Shown piece after piece: positions 46,252-54,840 of a stretch of 64,000 nt of DNA. Every line of letters starts with the position of its first letter. Within the stretch, counting starts at the first letter, position 1. Below the pieces are notes generated by a model that did no database searches, had not been told where the DNA came from, and was given only the letters and a program-made list of their open reading frames with translations. Made by a program: the position numbers and the translations under genes. Source of the stretch: CAVQOB01 sp963714325 (GTDB lineage Bacteria; Pseudomonadota; Alphaproteobacteria; Rhizobiales; Hyphomicrobiaceae). The stretch spans positions 1 to 64,000 of the forward strand of contig CAVQOB010000013.1 of NCBI GenBank assembly GCA_963714325.1, in the 5' to 3' direction.

Positions 46252-46420
46252 CGGCCATGACCGGGCTTGTCCCGGCCACCGATGGCGCAACAAGCGCGAT
46301 CCGTCGATCGATATCCGGACAACGCAACCCGGCGCCCGTCGCACACATGGCAAACGGGGTTTGCAAGAGCGCTGCTCGGCACGTCAAGCCCTGCACGTCA
46401 TGCGCGACGCCGGCCATGAC
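46252..46420. repeat. MITE-like repeat, copy A
   Basis: This is a 169-bp element close to identical with 48822-48989: both share GATGGCGCAACAAGCGCGAT, CATGGCAAACGGGG(T), and the tail GTCATGCGCGACGCCGGCC. The termini are inverted (CCATGACCGGGC / CGGCCATGAC). There is no coding content beyond chance frames. With flanks, it accounts for most of the 395-bp gap before the next gene. Confidence 0.8.
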
Positions 46421-46619
46421 GACCGAGAACCACAGCCACCCGACGACGCCTGACGATAGCGGCAGCGCCAACAGTGGAGCCGAAGCACCCCTTCACCCTC
46501 CCGCCACGAGCCTTGAGGGCGATTTGGACCCTGTCCGGCTTTGTTCCGGACGGCAGTTTTTGACGGTCGCCAATTTCAAAGGCGAACGGCATTTGCCCCG
46601 TCAGGCCACTTATGCAAGC

Positions 46620-47198
46620 ATGCAATTTGACCGAAGACTGATCACCTGGATTGTTCGCTTGATGACCAATGCTGCCGCGCCGATTGCCCCCGCGGGCGCC
46701 ACCAAGCCAGAGCGTATCGATTTCCTGAAACAGGTCGTGTCGTTCACCGAGAGTAATATTCGATCCTACGACACCAAGGCGCAGATTTCGCTGGCGGCGT
46801 TCGTTCTTTCGGCAAACCCGGTTGTCGCCATCATCGGTGTTGGTTGCTCGCCACAGGCCGGTAAGATGGTTCTGATGGTCCTGATCGCGGTATACTTCAT
46901 GACGATCACGACCTACCTTTGGGTCCTGTGGCCGGTCGCGCCGCCGATCCAGAAACTGACCGAGGGGCTCAAGACGCAGAATGCGTTCTTCATCCACGAT
47001 CCCGTCGCGCTCGGAGCAGCTGGATTTACCGCCAAGCTCGCCCAGCTCGACATGGAAGCGGAGCTGACATCCGAGGCGCTCAAGCTCGCACACATCCGCA
47101 GGGTCAAGGCCGGACGCTTCAAGACGGCGCTCATGGCGACGGTTGCGGCATACGCGTCGATTGCGTGCGCCTATTTTATCGTCGGCCGCTGCATCTGA
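46620..47198 (+). CDS. PycTM-like (DUF5706-type) membrane protein
   Basis: This is a protein of about 192 residues. The core FLKQVVSFTESNIRSYDTKA leads into a first helix (ISLAAFVLSANPVVAIIGV), a second helix (MVLMVLIAVYFMTITTYLWV) and a last helix (ALMATVAAYASIACAYFIV) after ALKLAHIRRVKAGRFK. This layout resembles Pycsar membrane effectors, which respond to cyclic pyrimidine nucleotides by harming the membrane. It is 21 bp upstream of a class III cyclase gene. The start is uncertain (46620 or 46662). The family call is from memory of motif order, not from a search. Confidence 0.6.
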   Translation: MQFDRRLITWIVRLMTNAAAPIAPAGATKPERIDFLKQVVSFTESNIRSYDTKAQISLAAFVLSANPVVAIIGVGCSPQAGKMVLMVLIAVYFMTITTYLWVLWPVAPPIQKLTEGLKTQNAFFIHDPVALGAAGFTAKLAQLDMEAELTSEALKLAHIRRVKAGRFKTALMATVAAYASIACAYFIVGRCI

Positions 47199-47219
47199 GC
47201 GAGAAGGGAGCACGGCACC

Positions 47220-48554
47220 ATGATTCCAACCACCAAATACGCCCGCAGCGGTGACATCAACATCGCCTACCAGGTGTTCGGCGCCGGCTCTGTGGACTTG
47301 GTGGTCGTCCCCGGCTGGGTGTCGAATATCGATGTGTTTTGGGAAGAACCCACCTTCGCGCGTTTTTTCCAGCGGCTTGGATCTTTTGCGCGCGTCATCC
47401 TGTTCGACAAGCGCGGGACTGGACTCTCAGATCGGGTCACCGATACGCCGATGTTAGAAGAGCGCATGGACGATGTGCGCGCGGTAATGGATGCGGTGGG
47501 CTCGAAGAAAGCCGCGCTCCTCGGCTACTCCGAAGGTGGGCCGATGTGCATGCTGTTCGCTGTCACGTACCCGGAGCGCACCGAGGCGCTGATCACGATC
47601 GGTTCGTATGCACGCCGAGCCTCGGCGTCCGATTATCCGTTCGGCATGGCACCCCAGCAAAACGACGATCTTTTGAAATCGATCCGTGATCGCTGGGGAG
47701 AGCCTGTCGGCATCGAGACGCGCTTCCCGAGTTTCGTAAAAGACGAGCGCTTCCGGGGATGGTTGGCCAAATATCTGAGGTCCAGCGGCAGCCCGACATC
47801 AGTACAAGCGCTGACGCGGATGAATTACGATATCGACGTGCGTCACGTGTTGCCTTCAATCCGGGTACCCACACTGCTCCTGCATGCGACAGGGGACCAG
47901 GCTGTATTGGTCGACAGCTCACGCTACATGGCTGCGCGCATTCCGGGTGCTAAGCTCGTCGAGATCGAGTCCGACGATCATCTCCCATTTCTCGTGCGGC
48001 CAAACGAAGTATGCGATTTGGTGCAGGAATTTGTGACTGGCAGCCGGGGTGCGATCGATGAGGACCGGGTCGTGAAGACGATCATGTTCAGCGACATCGT
48101 CGGCTCGACTGAGTTGGCGGGAAAACTGGGCGATGCGCGCTGGCGCGACCTGCGCGACGCGCACCACGAGGCCGTGCGGCGTGAGCTCAAGATCTACCGT
48201 GGCCAGGAAGTGGATACAGCCGGCGATGGTTTTTACGCGGCCTTTGACGGTCCCGCACGCGCCATCCGCTGCGCTTGCGAAGTGCGCAACTCTGCTCGGT
48301 CGCTCGGCATGACGACGCGCGTGGGCCTGCATACCGGCGAGTGCCTGGTCGGCGATAAGATTTCAGGATTGGCAGTCCATATTGGCGCCCGGGTCGCCGG
48401 GCTTGCGCCCGCGGGCCGAGTACTGGTGTCGCAGACCGTGAGGGACTTGGTCGCCGGCTCCGGGTTTGAGTTCGATAACTTTGGCGCCCATGCGCTGAAG
48501 GGCGTTCCCGATTCATGGCAGTTGTATGCGGTCAGGGACGGCACACCCGCATGA
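47220..48554 (+). CDS. alpha/beta hydrolase fused to class III nucleotidyl cyclase
   Basis: This is a 444-residue fusion. Residues 1-270 form an alpha/beta hydrolase: GYSEGGP with nucleophile Ser104, then Asp in HATGDQ and His in DDHLPF. Residues 280-440 form a class III cyclase: metal Asp292 in FSDIVGST and Asp336 in TAGDGFYAAF, plus the Arg of IGARVAG. The base-selecting Lys position holds Asp332, and DTVN is LAVH, so the nucleotide used is uncertain. Ribosome site GAAGGGAG precedes ATG 47220. The hydrolase may sense or process a ligand; the cyclase makes a cyclic nucleotide. Confidence 0.88.
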   Translation: MIPTTKYARSGDINIAYQVFGAGSVDLVVVPGWVSNIDVFWEEPTFARFFQRLGSFARVILFDKRGTGLSDRVTDTPMLEERMDDVRAVMDAVGSKKAALLGYSEGGPMCMLFAVTYPERTEALITIGSYARRASASDYPFGMAPQQNDDLLKSIRDRWGEPVGIETRFPSFVKDERFRGWLAKYLRSSGSPTSVQALTRMNYDIDVRHVLPSIRVPTLLLHATGDQAVLVDSSRYMAARIPGAKLVEIESDDHLPFLVRPNEVCDLVQEFVTGSRGAIDEDRVVKTIMFSDIVGSTELAGKLGDARWRDLRDAHHEAVRRELKIYRGQEVDTAGDGFYAAFDGPARAIRCACEVRNSARSLGMTTRVGLHTGECLVGDKISGLAVHIGARVAGLAPAGRVLVSQTVRDLVAGSGFEFDNFGAHALKGVPDSWQLYAVRDGTPA

Positions 48555-48599
48555 CGTTTGCAGCACTCCACAATGCGGTTTCCGGAGGGCCGTCAACGG

Positions 48600-48813
48600 C
48601 CAGTCGTCGGAGGGGACGAGAGAAGCACAGTGCATTGCCTCGACCGGCGAACAGACATTGTGCAGGCGTGCGTCCGCTCTGGCGCAGGTATTCGTCGATC
48701 ATCTGACGGGACTGCTCGGTCAATTCGAAACGAATGGGGCGGCCGCTTGCTGTTGCGAAGGGCAACCCGAGATGCAGGGCGGGTGCGAGGCAGCCACTGA
48801 CGCGCCACCACAC
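48600..48813 (-). pseudogene. tyrosine integrase fragment
   Basis: A minus-strand frame encodes GLPFATASGRPIRFELTEQ and MIDEYLRQSGR...CLFAGRG, which match the middle of short phage-type integrases (xTGRPVRFELTEQTR, DYLRLTGRKPGQFLF). The catalytic HxxR and Tyr region is missing and the frame degenerates after FAGRG. It is a remnant of a mobile element. Confidence 0.65.
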
Positions 48814-48821
48814 CCAAGACT

Positions 48822-48989
48822 GTCATGGCCGGGCTTGTCCCGACCACCCATGGCGCAACAAGCGCGATCCGTCAAAACGTTGCCCAGACGACCCAACTCG
48901 GCGCCCGTCGCACTTATGGCAAACGGGGTTTGCAAGAGCGCCGCCCGGCACGTCAAGCCTTGCACGTCATGCGCGACGCCGGCCATGAC
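48822..48989. repeat. MITE-like repeat, copy B
   Basis: This is a 168-bp element nearly identical with 46252-46420, with perfect 11-bp inverted termini GTCATGGCCGG and CCGGCCATGAC. Its right terminus joins exactly to a gene fragment at 48980. Confidence 0.82.
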
Positions 48990-49070
48990 ACGCTCGACGA
49001 CATCAGCCTGTTCCTGCTGCGCGAATTCGACAGGAAGCTGATCGATGCCGCAACGGCAGCAGTCACGCTT
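48980..49070 (+). pseudogene. 3' fragment of a paralogue of the 45391-46224 membrane protein gene
   Basis: The sequence GGCCATGACACGCTCGACGA starts a stretch encoding GHDTLDDISLFLLREFDRKL, close to the end of the membrane protein encoded at 45391-46224. The match begins exactly at the end of the repeat, whose GGCCATGACA resembles GGCCACGACA inside the intact gene. The remainder of the paralogue is absent. Confidence 0.75.
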
Positions 49071-49550
49071 GAACCAGCACCAATCCTTGCGGCTAGAAAC
49101 GCAGCAATGGCACAGCCATCAAAACCTGACCGTATTGCAGCGGTTTCCGGTGCCTTGTGCTTGCTGTTTCAGCGAGATCAGCCCCCAGCGTCTCCCGAGG
49201 GCGAGGGGCAGCCGCTAGCTCCGCGTATCGCGCGCATCGGACGCTTGCGATGGTTGAGCGGACGCAAGTGAGCGTGGCATCGATGTCAGCTGCGGCGTCG
49301 AAATTGATCCTGAGTGGCCGACGCAACTCGACTTCTTTTCCCTCTCCCCGTCCTTACGGGGAGAGGGTTGCACAGTGAGGGGCGGCCGCTTGATCGATTG
49401 TCGACAATGCGCTGTCGCTATAGGCCATAACCTGCCTATTGTGGAACGACGCCAACAACTTCAGCTTCTTCTATCACCGGACGTTGCCTGACTTCGTCTC
49501 TATGCGCTATTCGTTAGCGGCGTGCGAAACGGCTTTTGACGCCTGAGGGT
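49071..49550. other. intergenic region with a REP palindrome, no intact gene
   Basis: These 480 bp contain the REP palindrome at 49340-49382 and otherwise only short frames without family character. A short frame ending at 49543 (NDANNFSFFYHRTLPDFV) may be another gene remnant. Confidence 0.5.
49340..49382 (-). repeat. REP palindrome, intact copy
   Basis: Read on the minus strand this begins CCCCTCAC and continues CCCTCTCCCCGTAAGGACGG with GGAGAGGG closing the stem. It is the uninterrupted relative of the copy split by the IS110 element at 54785-54801 and 56322-56346. Confidence 0.8.
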
Positions 49551-50513
49551 TCACGTCTCCAACCGTTTCATGGCGCCCTTCTTAGCCTTCCAGCCGTAGT
49601 GCCCGCCGGTCATGTACTTCGCGTCAAAACCCTTCTCGCGCAACGCCGTCGCGGTCTGGCAGCCGATGTGGAAGCCGTAGACACAGAACGTCACGACCGG
49701 CTTGTCCTTGTCGAGTTCACCGATCCAGTCTTCCATGCGCTCGGGGTCACGCCAGACGGCGCCGTCCATGATGTCGGTCGCTTTTGTGATGTAGTGGCGC
49801 GGTCGGGCGTCGATCACCTGCACGCCGCCGGATTGCATCAGCGCCTCGACCTCTTCGACGCTGACCGCCGGCGTGTCGCCGAACTCGGTCTGCACCAGCT
49901 TCAGCGGCGGCGCGACCTTTATGGCGTTGAGTGCGCGCGTCTCCACCGCCTTCCATTCGATGTTGCGCATGAAGGCCGAGATATAGGCCGTTGCATTGGC
50001 GCCGAAATCGATGTGATAGGCGTGCTCGTACATATCGAGCGCGAGGACGGGAATGCCGCCCGCGATCGTGTGGCCGTCGTCCGTTGCGACGTGATTGATC
50101 AGGCGGCCATCGCGCGGCACGTAGGTCAGGATCACCCAGCCTGCACTCTGCGCGGCGGCAAGCGATTCGGCTAAGCCGATGAACTCGTCGCGCCAGCGGT
50201 TGACGGTGCCGAAGTCGCGTATAAGTGCCGCCGCCATTTCAGCCGGAACTGCGCGGCCGTCGCCGCCGATCGACGAGAAATACAGCTCATGCAGCAACAT
50301 CGAATTGAGCGCCGTGAACTCATCGCGCTTCAGACGATGGATGACCTCGGCCGGCGTCTTGCTCCGGTCGAGGAACGCGAGCTGCTCGGTGATGGCGTTG
50401 AGCCGTTGCACAGTGCCGCCGTAGTTCACCTCATAGTGGCTCTCGATCAGGCGCGGCGAGATGCCGTTCAAGGTCCACGGGCGGACGAATAGCGGCGCGA
50501 TGACGTAGGTCAT
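49551..50513 (-). CDS. Fe/Mn superoxide dismutase fused to a rhodanese domain
   Basis: This is a 320-residue protein. Residues 1-200 are a Fe/Mn superoxide dismutase with the four metal ligands His26 (ESHYEVNYGG), His75 (LLHELYF), Asp160 and His164 (LDMYEHAYHIDF). Residues 215-320 are a rhodanese-like domain with the active-site Cys277 in VTFCVYGFHIG. A single-chain SOD-rhodanese may couple superoxide removal to sulfur or thiol chemistry. ATG 50513 has GAGGA seven bases upstream. It shares strand with the DUF1127 gene 54 bp upstream. Confidence 0.9.
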   Translation of the reverse strand: MTYVIAPLFVRPWTLNGISPRLIESHYEVNYGGTVQRLNAITEQLAFLDRSKTPAEVIHRLKRDEFTALNSMLLHELYFSSIGGDGRAVPAEMAAALIRDFGTVNRWRDEFIGLAESLAAAQSAGWVILTYVPRDGRLINHVATDDGHTIAGGIPVLALDMYEHAYHIDFGANATAYISAFMRNIEWKAVETRALNAIKVAPPLKLVQTEFGDTPAVSVEEVEALMQSGGVQVIDARPRHYITKATDIMDGAVWRDPERMEDWIGELDKDKPVVTFCVYGFHIGCQTATALREKGFDAKYMTGGHYGWKAKKGAMKRLET

Positions 50514-50567
50514 TTGAAATCCTCAGATCTGGAGCCGTTGTGTCTGAATTGGAATGACTTCTTAGCT

Positions 50568-50825
50568 TCACTTCAAGTGGCGACGCGCGTAGGTCCGCCA
50601 GTACAGTTGAGCGGCTTCGCGGACGGCTTCCTCGCGGCTGATGCCGATGTCGCGCAGGAGGCGATCGTCGAGATCGAGCAGCGCCTGCATTTGTCTGCGC
50701 CGGCGACCCCATCCCTGGAGTATCCGCAGTAAAGCTGGAACTTGTTGCACACTTTTCACAACAGCAACGCCGCCGTCCCGGCACGTGCATGCGAAACCGT
50801 TGGGGTGTTCGATCGTCTGAGACAT
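50568..50825 (-). CDS. DUF1127 domain-containing protein
   Basis: This is an 85-residue basic protein. The DUF1127 core is LLRILQGWGRRRRQMQALLDLDDRLLRDIGI followed by SREEAVREA (short motif LDDRLLRDIGISREEA). Such proteins act in RNA turnover and phosphate or stress adaptation in some alphaproteobacteria. AAGGAG lies eight bases before ATG 50825. It is divergent from the LysR regulator gene, with the shared control region at 50826-50947. Confidence 0.88.
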   Translation of the reverse strand: MSQTIEHPNGFACTCRDGGVAVVKSVQQVPALLRILQGWGRRRRQMQALLDLDDRLLRDIGISREEAVREAAQLYWRTYARRHLK

Positions 50826-50947
50826 TGTCGAAACTCCTTGCTGAGATGATTGGCTCGACGAAGGCCGTTGTACGCGCTGGCGGCTCTTGCCTGCAAAGCA
50901 TCGTTTCTCTACCCTGCCCTAACTTTTCTCATGATCTTGGACCAGCC

Positions 50948-51874
50948 ATGCTCCGTCGCCTGCCATCGCTTAACGCCTTAAAGGCGTTCGAAGCCGCCGC
51001 CCGCCACGAGAGCTTTACGCGCGCGGCGGAGGAGTTGTTCGTCACGCAAGGTGCAGTCAGCCATCAGGTGAAGGCGCTCGAAACCGAGCTCGGATTCAAG
51101 CTGTTCAACCGCGAGCGGCAACGGCTCGTCATTACCGATGCGGGCCGTGAGTATCTCAATGTCATCCGCGACGCCTTCGATCGGATCGCGCTCGGCACGG
51201 CGCGGCTGACGCAGCGGCAGGCGTCGGGCGTGCTCACCGTCAGCACGTCGCCGGATTTTGCCGCCAAGTGGCTGGTGCATCGTCTCGGTCGTTTTGCCGA
51301 GGCGCATCCGGAGATCGATTTGCGCGTGTCGGCGACCATGCATCACGTCGATTTCGCGCGCGAGGACGTCGACATGGCCGTGCGCCATGGCACCGGCGAA
51401 GCCAGCTGGAGCGGTCTGCATGGTGTCCGCCTGGCGACTGAGGAATTGTTTGCCATTTGCAGCCCGCATGTTCTGGCACCGCGCCCAAAGGGCCACGCGG
51501 CATCGGCCGTGTTGAAGCTGCCGCTGTTGCATCTGGATGATCACACGGGTTGGACGCGCTGGCTGGAGGCTGCGTCGGTCAAACCTGGAAAGCCGCTGCA
51601 AGGCCTCGTTCTCAATCGCGCCAGCATGGTCATTGATGCAGCCGTGAACGGCCAGGGCATTGGCCTTGCCCGTTCGACGCTCGCCTCGTGGGATCTCATC
51701 AACAAGCGGCTCGTGATGCCGTTTGCGCTCACGCTGCCGCTGTCGAGCGCGTATTGGATCGTTGCGCCGCAAGCGACGGCCGAGTTGCCCAAGATCGCGA
51801 TCTTCCGCGCCTGGCTGCTGGCCGAGGCCGCGGAGGATCGAAAGCGAATTGGAAAGATTTCCGTACACCACTGA
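50948..51874 (+). CDS. LysR-type transcriptional regulator (GcvA-like)
   Basis: This is a 308-residue regulator. The N-terminal HTH has the GcvA-type start RRLPSLNALKAFEAAARHESF and LFVTQGAVSHQVKALE. The effector domain has LTVSTSPDFAAKWLVHRLGRF and WIVAPQATAELPK. ATG 50948 is the conserved start, although an open frame extends to 50789. It is divergent from DUF1127 and the SOD-rhodanese gene, which are plausible targets. The effector molecule is unknown. Confidence 0.9.
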   Translation: MLRRLPSLNALKAFEAAARHESFTRAAEELFVTQGAVSHQVKALETELGFKLFNRERQRLVITDAGREYLNVIRDAFDRIALGTARLTQRQASGVLTVSTSPDFAAKWLVHRLGRFAEAHPEIDLRVSATMHHVDFAREDVDMAVRHGTGEASWSGLHGVRLATEELFAICSPHVLAPRPKGHAASAVLKLPLLHLDDHTGWTRWLEAASVKPGKPLQGLVLNRASMVIDAAVNGQGIGLARSTLASWDLINKRLVMPFALTLPLSSAYWIVAPQATAELPKIAIFRAWLLAEAAEDRKRIGKISVHH

Positions 51875-52361
51875 TCGTGGGCGACCGATCCGCGCGCCCC
51901 ATCAGTGTTTGGCAAGCCGGATGTCCGCTTCACCGTCGATCAGCAGACCAAATGACGGCGGCTTCATCAGCGGAGACTTTGGCTGGTACGGTGCAGGTTT
52001 CTCGGATGTCGGCCATGGGTGCGCGTGCGGCTGTCTCGGGCCGACGTTCGAGAAGCGCCCAGGCACGAAGTCGCGGGAGGTGAAGTTCAGGCGGTGCAGC
52101 GGGCTCGGCGAGCCACGGGGTGTGCGCTATGGGGATTGAGCATCGGCGCCAAGAGGTTGAGGGCCTGATGATCGTCGCCTGCACGGCGATTTGGGCGATG
52201 GACGGGTCTGTCAGCGCCAGATAAGCGAGCTTTGGGCAGGCAGTCGGCCGGGTGATCGTGTGGATGCATGGCGTCGGCTCTGGGTGGAGCCGGCCGTCGG
52301 CGTCGCCGGCTTGGGACCAGCGTGACGGGCAGTCTGCGAACGGGCCTCAGTCTGGCTGATC
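51875..52361. other. non-coding flank, probably the oriIS side of an IS91-type element
   Basis: These 487 bp lie between the LysR stop and the IS91 transposase stop. No intact gene is visible. The end of the IS91 element downstream of its transposase should lie here, but I could not fix the boundary. Confidence 0.45.
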
Positions 52362-53585
52362 TCATGACGTGTCGATCCCGATGGTCGCCGGCGTCGGTCG
52401 TGGCCAATGCCTCGGTGTCGCGCCGACCTCGAAGGTCTCGATGACGTGCATGCGACCGCCGCAACACGGGCATGGGCTCTTCAGCACGCGCGGCTCGTCA
52501 GCGCTGGTCGCGGGTGGCGGCTCCGGTGTCGGCGGGGGTGGTGCGACGGCCAGCAGTTCGCGCGCCCGGGAGATGGCAGCGGACCGATTGCCGTTGGCGA
52601 ACAGGCCGTAGTGCCGGATGCGATGGAAGCCTTTCGGCAAGACGTGGAGCAGGAAGCGCCTGATGAACTCATGCGGGTGCAAGGTCATCGTCTTCCAACG
52701 CTGCGGCCCTTCGATGCGATAGTCTTTCCAGTGGAACGAGACGCCGCCGTCGTCGGCCGCGACCAGGCGGCGGTTGGAGATGGCGACGCGATGGGTGTAG
52801 CGCGACAGGTAGCGCAGCACCGCCTCGGGCCCCGCGAACGGCGGCTTCACATGCACGATCCACTTGGAGCGGCGCAAGGGCCCGAGGAAGCGTTTGAACG
52901 CCTTCGCGTCGGCGAGACCACTGAGGCGATTGCGGAACTGCAGGCGGCCTTGGGCGTGCGCCTCGCTCAATAGGCTGAGCATCTTGCCGCGGAACAAGGC
53001 GCCGAGCACGTGCACATGCACGAGGAAGTCGGGCTTGGCCGAGACCCATCGCGAGCCATCGGCCGAGAGGCCGCCGCCGGGCACGATCATGTGCACGTGC
53101 GGGTGGTGCGTCATCGCCGAGCCCCACGTGTGCAGCACGGCGGTGATACCGATCCTGGCACCAAGACGCTTGGGATCGGCAGCGATCTGGAGCGTGGTCT
53201 CGGCCGCCGCCTTCATCAGCAAGCCATAGACGACGGCCTTGTTCTGGTAGGCCACGTCGCGCAGCTCGGCCGGCAGCGTGTAGACGACGTGGAAGTACGG
53301 CACCGGCAGCAGTTCCGCCTCTCTCTCGGCGAGCCACTCGCGTGACGCCGCCGCCTGGCACTTGGGGCAGTGCCTGTTGCGACAGCTGTTGAACGCCACA
53401 AGAGTATGACCGCAGGCCGTGTTCTCGCAGCGCGCAACGTGCCCGCCGAGCGCCGCCGTGCGGCAACGCTCGATCGCGCTCATGACCTTCAGCTGGTCGA
53501 GGCTGACGTGGCCGCGGTTGGCTGCGCGCCAAGCGGCCCCGTGGTCGCGGAAGATGTCCGCGACCTCCAGATCGGGGCGGGGCAC
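52362..53585 (-). CDS. IS91 family transposase
   Basis: This is a 407-residue HUH transposase for rolling-circle transposition. It has a zinc-finger start (CENTACGHTLVAFNSCRNRHCPKCQ, short motif CRNRHCPKC), the HUH motif MTHHPHVHMIVPGGG, and YLSRYTHRVAISN with the candidate nucleophilic Tyr. It starts with GTG at 53585. It is 12 bp after the integrase gene on the same strand, the usual two-gene arrangement of this IS91 subgroup in Rhizobiales. Confidence 0.93.
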   Translation of the reverse strand: MPRPDLEVADIFRDHGAAWRAANRGHVSLDQLKVMSAIERCRTAALGGHVARCENTACGHTLVAFNSCRNRHCPKCQAAASREWLAEREAELLPVPYFHVVYTLPAELRDVAYQNKAVVYGLLMKAAAETTLQIAADPKRLGARIGITAVLHTWGSAMTHHPHVHMIVPGGGLSADGSRWVSAKPDFLVHVHVLGALFRGKMLSLLSEAHAQGRLQFRNRLSGLADAKAFKRFLGPLRRSKWIVHVKPPFAGPEAVLRYLSRYTHRVAISNRRLVAADDGGVSFHWKDYRIEGPQRWKTMTLHPHEFIRRFLLHVLPKGFHRIRHYGLFANGNRSAAISRARELLAVAPPPPTPEPPPATSADEPRVLKSPCPCCGGRMHVIETFEVGATPRHWPRPTPATIGIDTS

Positions 53586-53597
53586 GGCCGCGACCGG

Positions 53598-54572
53598 CTA
53601 TGTGCTCGGCTCGCCGCTTCCATCGTTGCCAGCCGGGGTCTTGGCGGGCCGCTTGGCTCGTCGCTTGCGCGTCGTGCCGGCCTTGGCGCTGTGCGGCAGA
53701 GTGAGCTGATCGAGTGGGCTCTCGATGGCCGTGATCAGTCCGGTAGCGACGCGCGTATAGCGGGCCGTCGTCTCCAACTTCTCGTGTCCGAGCAACGCCT
53801 GGATCTTACGAATATCGACGCCCTGGTCGAAGAGGTGGGTCGCAAACGAGTGCCGCAAGGCGTGCAGCGTCGCCTTCTTCGTGATGCCGGCCGCCATCAG
53901 CGTCTGCTGGAACAGGCGCGTCACCTGGCGCGGCGTCAGATGCGCGTTCTCGCCACGGCCCGGGAATAGCCAGCGCTCGGCGACGGCCACGCCGTCGTCG
54001 TTGTGCGTGCTCCTGACCGTCCACCACTCGCGCAGTAGCGCGTACAGCTCCGGCGATAGCATCACCTGTCGGTCCTTGCGGCCCTTGCCCTGCTCAACAC
54101 GGATGATGCCGAGCGAGCGGTCGATGTGCTTGACCTTCAGCTTGACGGCCTCACTGACGCGCAGGCCGGCACCATAGCCGATCGACAGCAGCACGCGCGT
54201 CTGCAGGTTGCCGGCCATGACGAGCAGGCGCGACGCCTCCTCTCCACTCAGGAGCTGGGGCAGGCGCGTTGGCTCCTTGATGTGATGGATCTCGTTGGCC
54301 AGATCGAGCCGGCGCATGGTGACGCGGAACAGGAAGCGCAGGCCGGTCATCGTGCGGTTGCGCGTCTGGATCGAGGTGCCGGTCTGCATCAGATGCAGCT
54401 GGAAGGCCCGGACCTCGTCGACGGTGGCTGTATCCGGCGAGCGCTTCAGCCACGCGGCGAACCGCTTGCAGGCACGGACGTGGCCGATCTGTGTGCCCTT
54501 TGCGAGCTGGCGGGAAGCCATATCCTCCAGCATCCGCTGGCGGAGTGGAGAGACGGTGGTAATGTTCGTCAT
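53598..54572 (-). CDS. IS91-associated tyrosine recombinase
   Basis: This is a 324-residue site-specific integrase. The catalytic Arg lies in GYGAGLRVSEAVKLKVKHID, followed by LHALRHSFATHLFDQG (H-x-x-R) and LLGHEKLETTARYTRV with the nucleophile Tyr. It also has an N-terminal SAM-like core-binding domain. Such integrases accompany IS91-like transposases and may resolve intermediates. The full catalytic set is present, so it may be active. Confidence 0.92.
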   Translation of the reverse strand: MTNITTVSPLRQRMLEDMASRQLAKGTQIGHVRACKRFAAWLKRSPDTATVDEVRAFQLHLMQTGTSIQTRNRTMTGLRFLFRVTMRRLDLANEIHHIKEPTRLPQLLSGEEASRLLVMAGNLQTRVLLSIGYGAGLRVSEAVKLKVKHIDRSLGIIRVEQGKGRKDRQVMLSPELYALLREWWTVRSTHNDDGVAVAERWLFPGRGENAHLTPRQVTRLFQQTLMAAGITKKATLHALRHSFATHLFDQGVDIRKIQALLGHEKLETTARYTRVATGLITAIESPLDQLTLPHSAKAGTTRKRRAKRPAKTPAGNDGSGEPST

Positions 54573-54840
54573 GGGGAGTTCGATCCTGAGTGAGGTTGCT
54601 GAACACCTCCACTCTCAGGATGGGGCTCCCCGCCCCGTTACCTCTGTCGTCTCAACTGGTTACCGGTTGCCCCAAGCACCGGCCCATCGGTTCCTGCATC
54701 CCGCGCAGCGGGCTGTCGCGCAGCGACTTCGTGCATGGGTCAAAAGTGTCGGTGCTGCAAGAGCGCCGGGACAAGCGGCGGCTGCCCCTCACCCTGACCC
54801 TACTCTGAAAGAAACTGGCCACGGGCACGGTGGGCTGACG

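Noticed and set aside
48825..49271. 148-codon plus-strand open frame
   Set aside because: Composite of repeat copy B and the gene fragment; the conserved part is only the short end of a membrane protein.
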